This document shows positions 22,575 to 25,638 of a stretch of DNA of 25,638 bases, piece after piece. The position numbers and the translations under genes were made by a program. The DNA lies in assembly GCA_902795875.1 (NCBI GenBank), contig CADBND010000186.1, forward strand, positions 1 to 25,638, written 5' to 3'. The notes below the pieces were generated by a model that saw only the letters and a program-made list of their open reading frames with translations, made no database searches and had not been told where the DNA came from. Each line of letters opens with the position of its first letter. Within the stretch, counting starts at the first letter, position 1. This DNA is from an uncultured Erysipelotrichaceae bacterium (lineage in GTDB: Bacteria; Bacillota_I; Bacilli_A; Erysipelotrichales; Erysipelotrichaceae).

Positions 22575-24062
22575 ATGGCAAACAATCAGAAAGATTTTGG
22601 CCAGATAGCTGCCAAGATCGTCGAACTGGTCGGTGGCAAAGATAATATCGCACATGCGGGCCACTGTATGACCAGACTGCGCATCACACCGAAAGACACC
22701 AGCCTCGTCAAGATCGACGACATCAAAAAAACCGGTGTCATCGGCGCTCAGATGGTCGGCGACCAGGTCCAGGTCATCATCGGCAAAGACATCGATGAAG
22801 TCTATGACGAATTCGTCAAGATCACAGGCGTCGAAAGGACAGCCACGATCGACGAGAACCTCGACCCCGAACTCACGAAGAAGAAATCCTTCAAAGAGAT
22901 CCTGGGATCCATCTTTCCGGCAATCGTCTCCTGTGTGTTCCCGATCCTTCCTGCACTGCTGGCTTGCGGTCTCTTACAGGCGGTCGTACTGCTTTTGGTC
23001 AACCTGCATGTCCTTTCACCTGATTCACCGACTGTCGCAACTCTGACATGGGCGTACAATGTCGCTTACTACTTCTTGCCGGTCCTTGTCGGTTATGCGG
23101 CTTCCAGAAGATTCAATGTCAAGGCTGCCATGGGTATCCTCATGGGCCTGATCCTGGTCTATCCGGACTTTGTTGCTTTATGCAAGCAGGGTGCAGGTGC
23201 TACGATCCCGAACCCGGGCGGACCTCCGACGATCATTCCAGGTACCGGAAATGCCGGCTTCTTATTCGGATTACCGATCTATCCGGCAACTTATTCCAAC
23301 ACGATCATTCCGATCATCCTGTGTGTCTTCGCTATGGGCTATATCGAGAAGTTCCTCAACAGGATCATTCCGAAATCAGTACGTTTCGTATTCGTACCGC
23401 TGCTTGAACTGGTCATCATGCTGCCGCTGGGTCTGCTGGTACTGGCTCCGATCGGCGCAAGACTTTCAAGCGCATTCGCAGGCCTGTTGATCGGTCTGTT
23501 CAGCTCACCGCTTGGAAAAGTACTGATCCCGATCTTCTGCGCCATCTATCCGTTTATCGTCATTACCGGTCTGCACTTCAACCTGATGGCAGTCGGTGTT
23601 GCGATCGGCTCAAGATATGGCAAGAACCCGGTCAACCATCCTGCAGGCTTCCTGTTCCAGTATACGCAGGCTGCCGCATGTCTGGCTGTTGCCCTCAAGG
23701 CAAAGAATGCTGACCGCAGATCCCTGGCTCTCTCATGTGCCTTCTCCGATGCAGTCCCGGGCATCTCTGAACCCGGTATGTACGGTATCACCTTCAAATA
23801 TAAGAAATCACTCTATGCCGCAATGATCGGTTCCGCAGTAGGCGGTCTGATCTGTGCGATACTGAATGTCGGTTCTTATGCCGGTGGTCCGCCAAACATC
23901 TTTACCTTCCCGGTCTTCATCAACCCGGCACCTGTACCGGATGCGATGGCTGACCTCAGAAATATCATCATCGCTGTGGTCGTCGCTTCGATCGTCACAT
24001 TCGCTTTGACGATGGTCTTCTATAAAGACGAAGAAGCCGACGAGATCGACCGTCAGGGTTAA
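22575..24062 (+). CDS. PTS transporter subunit EIIBC (glucose/beta-glucoside superfamily)
   Basis: The 495-aa permease has an N-terminal EIIB domain (about 8-85) with the phosphorylated Cys31 in HAGHCMTRLR and a GVIGAQMVGDQVQVIIG block. A connector leads to an EIIC membrane domain (about 105-485) of about ten helices containing GLHFNLMAVG and the substrate-site motif PGISEPGMYG. No EIIA domain is fused at the C-terminus, so a separate Crr-type EIIA must donate phosphate. GAAAGGAG lies five bases before the ATG. Its phosphorylation state is expected to set the activity of the antiterminator encoded upstream. The substrate is probably a beta-glucoside or MurNAc-type sugar, judging from its neighbours. 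Confidence 0.94.
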   Translation: MANNQKDFGQIAAKIVELVGGKDNIAHAGHCMTRLRITPKDTSLVKIDDIKKTGVIGAQMVGDQVQVIIGKDIDEVYDEFVKITGVERTATIDENLDPELTKKKSFKEILGSIFPAIVSCVFPILPALLACGLLQAVVLLLVNLHVLSPDSPTVATLTWAYNVAYYFLPVLVGYAASRRFNVKAAMGILMGLILVYPDFVALCKQGAGATIPNPGGPPTIIPGTGNAGFLFGLPIYPATYSNTIIPIILCVFAMGYIEKFLNRIIPKSVRFVFVPLLELVIMLPLGLLVLAPIGARLSSAFAGLLIGLFSSPLGKVLIPIFCAIYPFIVITGLHFNLMAVGVAIGSRYGKNPVNHPAGFLFQYTQAAACLAVALKAKNADRRSLALSCAFSDAVPGISEPGMYGITFKYKKSLYAAMIGSAVGGLICAILNVGSYAGGPPNIFTFPVFINPAPVPDAMADLRNIIIAVVVASIVTFALTMVFYKDEEADEIDRQG

Positions 24063-24068
24063 TCGCTG

Positions 24069-25565
24069 ATGTCAAGATTTCCTGAAAACTTCTTGTGGGG
24101 CGGTGCTACCAGCGCCGCCCAGATTGAAGGAGGAAGATGTGAAGACGGCAAGGGACTTTGCCACCTGGACTATGTCTATTACCGCGGTCCGAAGATCCCC
24201 TGCAACTTCATGCTGAAAAAAGATTACGAAAAAGCCAAAGCGGAAGAAGGAGCACTGAATTTCCCCAACCGCCGCGGCATCGATTTCTATCATCGCTACA
24301 AGGAAGATATCGCACTTCTGGGAGAAATGGGATTCAAATCCTTCCGTATGTCGATCTCCTGGACAAGGCTCTTCCCGACGGGTCTTGAAGAAACACCGGA
24401 TCCAAAAGGCGTTGAATTCTATCACAACGTCTTCAAAGAGCTGCACAAGTACGGGATCGAACCGCTCGTCACGATGATCCACTACGAACTGCCGATCGTC
24501 TTTGTCGAAAAGTATGACGGTTGGGCATCACCGGAAGTCATTCCGCATTGCGTACGCTATCTGAAATTCCTCATCGACGAATACAAGGACGAAGTCACAT
24601 ACTGGCTGACCTTCAACGAGATCAACATGGTCACTGCCGTACCCTGGCTTGGAGGAGGTATCCTCCTGGACCGTTACGACGACTTTGAGATCCCGAAAGG
24701 ATTCAGGCCATTCGGACCTCTTCCGGAAGCAATGGCAAAAAGATGGGACAACGCCTCTCACCAGGCACTGCACCATCAGTTCATCGCTTCGGCTCTGCTG
24801 GTGAAATACGCTCACGATACCGCACCGCAATGCAAGATCGGAAACATGTTCAACCTGCACCATCTCTATCCGGAGACACCTTCACCCGAAGATGCCTACC
24901 GGGCACATGAAGAGAGTGAATACAACATGTTCTTCTGCGACGTCATGGCAAGAGGTTCTTATCCGAAATGGATACTTTCCTACTATAAGAAACACGGTAT
25001 CGACATCAAGTGGTATGACGGCTATGAAAAGATCCTCTCGGAGGGGAAGATCGATTTCATCTCCCTGAGCTATTATCTTTCCTCAGTCGTCACCGCCGAT
25101 CCGCAAAGACAGGAAAGGATCGGAAACTTCATGCGTATGCTGAAGAATCCGTATATCCCCGATTCCGAGTTTGGCTGGCAGATCGACCCGACTGCATTAC
25201 GCATCTCGCTCAACGACCTGCGTGACCGCTTTGGATTACCGATCTTCATTGCCGAAAACGGACTCGGTGCCTTCGAATCGCTTGGCGAAGATAAGACGGT
25301 CCACGATGATTACCGGATCGAATATCTGCGCAAGCACATCGAAGCACTTGCTGCCGCGATCGAAGACGGCGTCGATGTATTCGGCTACACGATGTGGGGC
25401 TGTATCGATCTGGTATCCTGCTCGCTGGTATCCATGTCAAAACGCTACGGCTTCATCTATGTCGATGCGGACGATGAAGGAAACGGAACTTATGACCGTT
25501 ATCCGAAAGATTCCTTCTACTGGTACAAGAAGGTTATCGCTTCAAACGGCGAAGATCTCCAATAA
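24069..25565 (+). CDS. GH1 6-phospho-beta-glucosidase
   Basis: This 498-aa cytoplasmic enzyme hydrolyses phosphorylated beta-glucosides. The family opening FLWGGATSAAQIEGG, the acid/base Glu184 in LTFNEIN and the nucleophile Glu396 in IFIAENGLG are all present. The loop SLVSMSKRYGFIYVD carries the Ser-x-Lys-x-Tyr pattern that binds the 6-phosphate, which distinguishes phospho-glucosidases from plain glucosidases. Length is slightly above the usual 470-480. It starts 6 bases after the EIIBC stop without a strong ribosome binding site, so it is translationally coupled, and it closes the operon. Confidence 0.95.
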   Translation: MSRFPENFLWGGATSAAQIEGGRCEDGKGLCHLDYVYYRGPKIPCNFMLKKDYEKAKAEEGALNFPNRRGIDFYHRYKEDIALLGEMGFKSFRMSISWTRLFPTGLEETPDPKGVEFYHNVFKELHKYGIEPLVTMIHYELPIVFVEKYDGWASPEVIPHCVRYLKFLIDEYKDEVTYWLTFNEINMVTAVPWLGGGILLDRYDDFEIPKGFRPFGPLPEAMAKRWDNASHQALHHQFIASALLVKYAHDTAPQCKIGNMFNLHHLYPETPSPEDAYRAHEESEYNMFFCDVMARGSYPKWILSYYKKHGIDIKWYDGYEKILSEGKIDFISLSYYLSSVVTADPQRQERIGNFMRMLKNPYIPDSEFGWQIDPTALRISLNDLRDRFGLPIFIAENGLGAFESLGEDKTVHDDYRIEYLRKHIEALAAAIEDGVDVFGYTMWGCIDLVSCSLVSMSKRYGFIYVDADDEGNGTYDRYPKDSFYWYKKVIASNGEDLQ

Positions 25566-25571
25566 GAAAAG

Positions 25572-25610
25572 AAGACCACGCATCCTCGACTTGCGTGGTC
25601 TTTCTTATTT
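25572..25610. terminator. Bidirectional terminator after the GH1 gene
   Basis: AAGACCACGCA (25572-25582) pairs perfectly with TGCGTGGTCTT (25592-25602). Flanking AATAAGAAA upstream and TTTCTTATT downstream give U-tracts on both strands. It ends the sugar operon and probably also a gene entering from the right on the minus strand. Confidence 0.88.
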
Positions 25611-25638
25611 CATCTTTTTACAATCTTCAAGAAGATCG
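25605..25638 (-). CDS. Possible C-terminal end of a minus-strand gene
   Basis: On the minus strand the frame reads DLLEDCKKMK and ends with TAA inside the bidirectional terminator. The composition is protein-like and a convergent gene would explain the two-sided terminator. Only ten codons are present, so this is tentative and the family is unknown. Confidence 0.35.
   Translation of the reverse strand, partial: DLLEDCKKMK

Noticed and set aside
1..25638. Searched for CRISPR arrays, tRNAs, insertion sequences and phage genes
   Set aside because: No regularly spaced repeats, cloverleaf sequences, transposase motifs or terminal inverted repeats were seen by eye.

Overview
The window looks like a chromosomal segment of a low-to-mid GC Firmicute, most likely an Erysipelotrichales-type gut or oral anaerobe. 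The grounds are the split glycine decarboxylase (gcvPA/gcvPB), a tandem glycine riboswitch, AGGAGG-type ribosome binding sites, a BglG/LicT-controlled PTS operon with a CcpA-type cre site, DUF871/MupG, and CPBP and DUF1848 proteins. The order-level assignment is an inference from gene content. No rRNA, tRNA, CRISPR array, transposase or phage gene was seen.

Layout. (1) 1-3114, minus strand: an operon of a 76-aa protein, an aldo/keto reductase with a ferredoxin domain, a frameshifted GNAT acetyltransferase, a DUF3810 membrane metalloprotease and the start of a further gene. (2) 3328-4810, plus strand: three small genes, of which only the nitroreductase looks whole. The first has an in-frame TGA and the third is only the C-terminal third of an FMN-dependent alpha-hydroxy-acid dehydrogenase. 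(3) 11609-4860, minus strand: a complete glycine cleavage operon, gcvT-gcvH-gcvPA-gcvPB-lplA-lpdA, behind a tandem glycine riboswitch with its own terminator. It contains all four Gcv proteins plus a lipoate ligase that can charge GcvH. (4) 17592-11606, minus strand: a tightly packed five-gene operon of unknown function with a strong promoter. Its products are a Q-rich soluble protein, a two-TM protein, an acidic soluble protein, a lipoprotein and a 997-aa TIR-TM-beta-propeller protein. This is the most likely uncharacterised system in the window. (5) 19405-17616, minus strand: a CPBP intramembrane protease overlapping a DUF1848 Cys-rich protein. (6) 19412-20173, plus strand: a WalJ/YycJ-like metallo-beta-lactamase-fold protein. 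(7) 20191-25610, plus strand: a sugar operon with a LicT-type antiterminator, a MupG-family protein, a PTS EIIBC and a GH1 6-phospho-beta-glucosidase. RAT/terminator leaders precede both the antiterminator gene and the structural genes, and a cre overlaps the second promoter. A bidirectional terminator closes the window.

In regulatory logic, glycine excess should open the gcv operon through the riboswitch. PTS sugar should open the glucoside/muropeptide operon through LicT antitermination, while CcpA closes it when a preferred sugar is present. The TIR operon has a near-consensus sigma-A promoter with an inverted repeat over its -35/spacer region, so it may be repressed until some cue appears.
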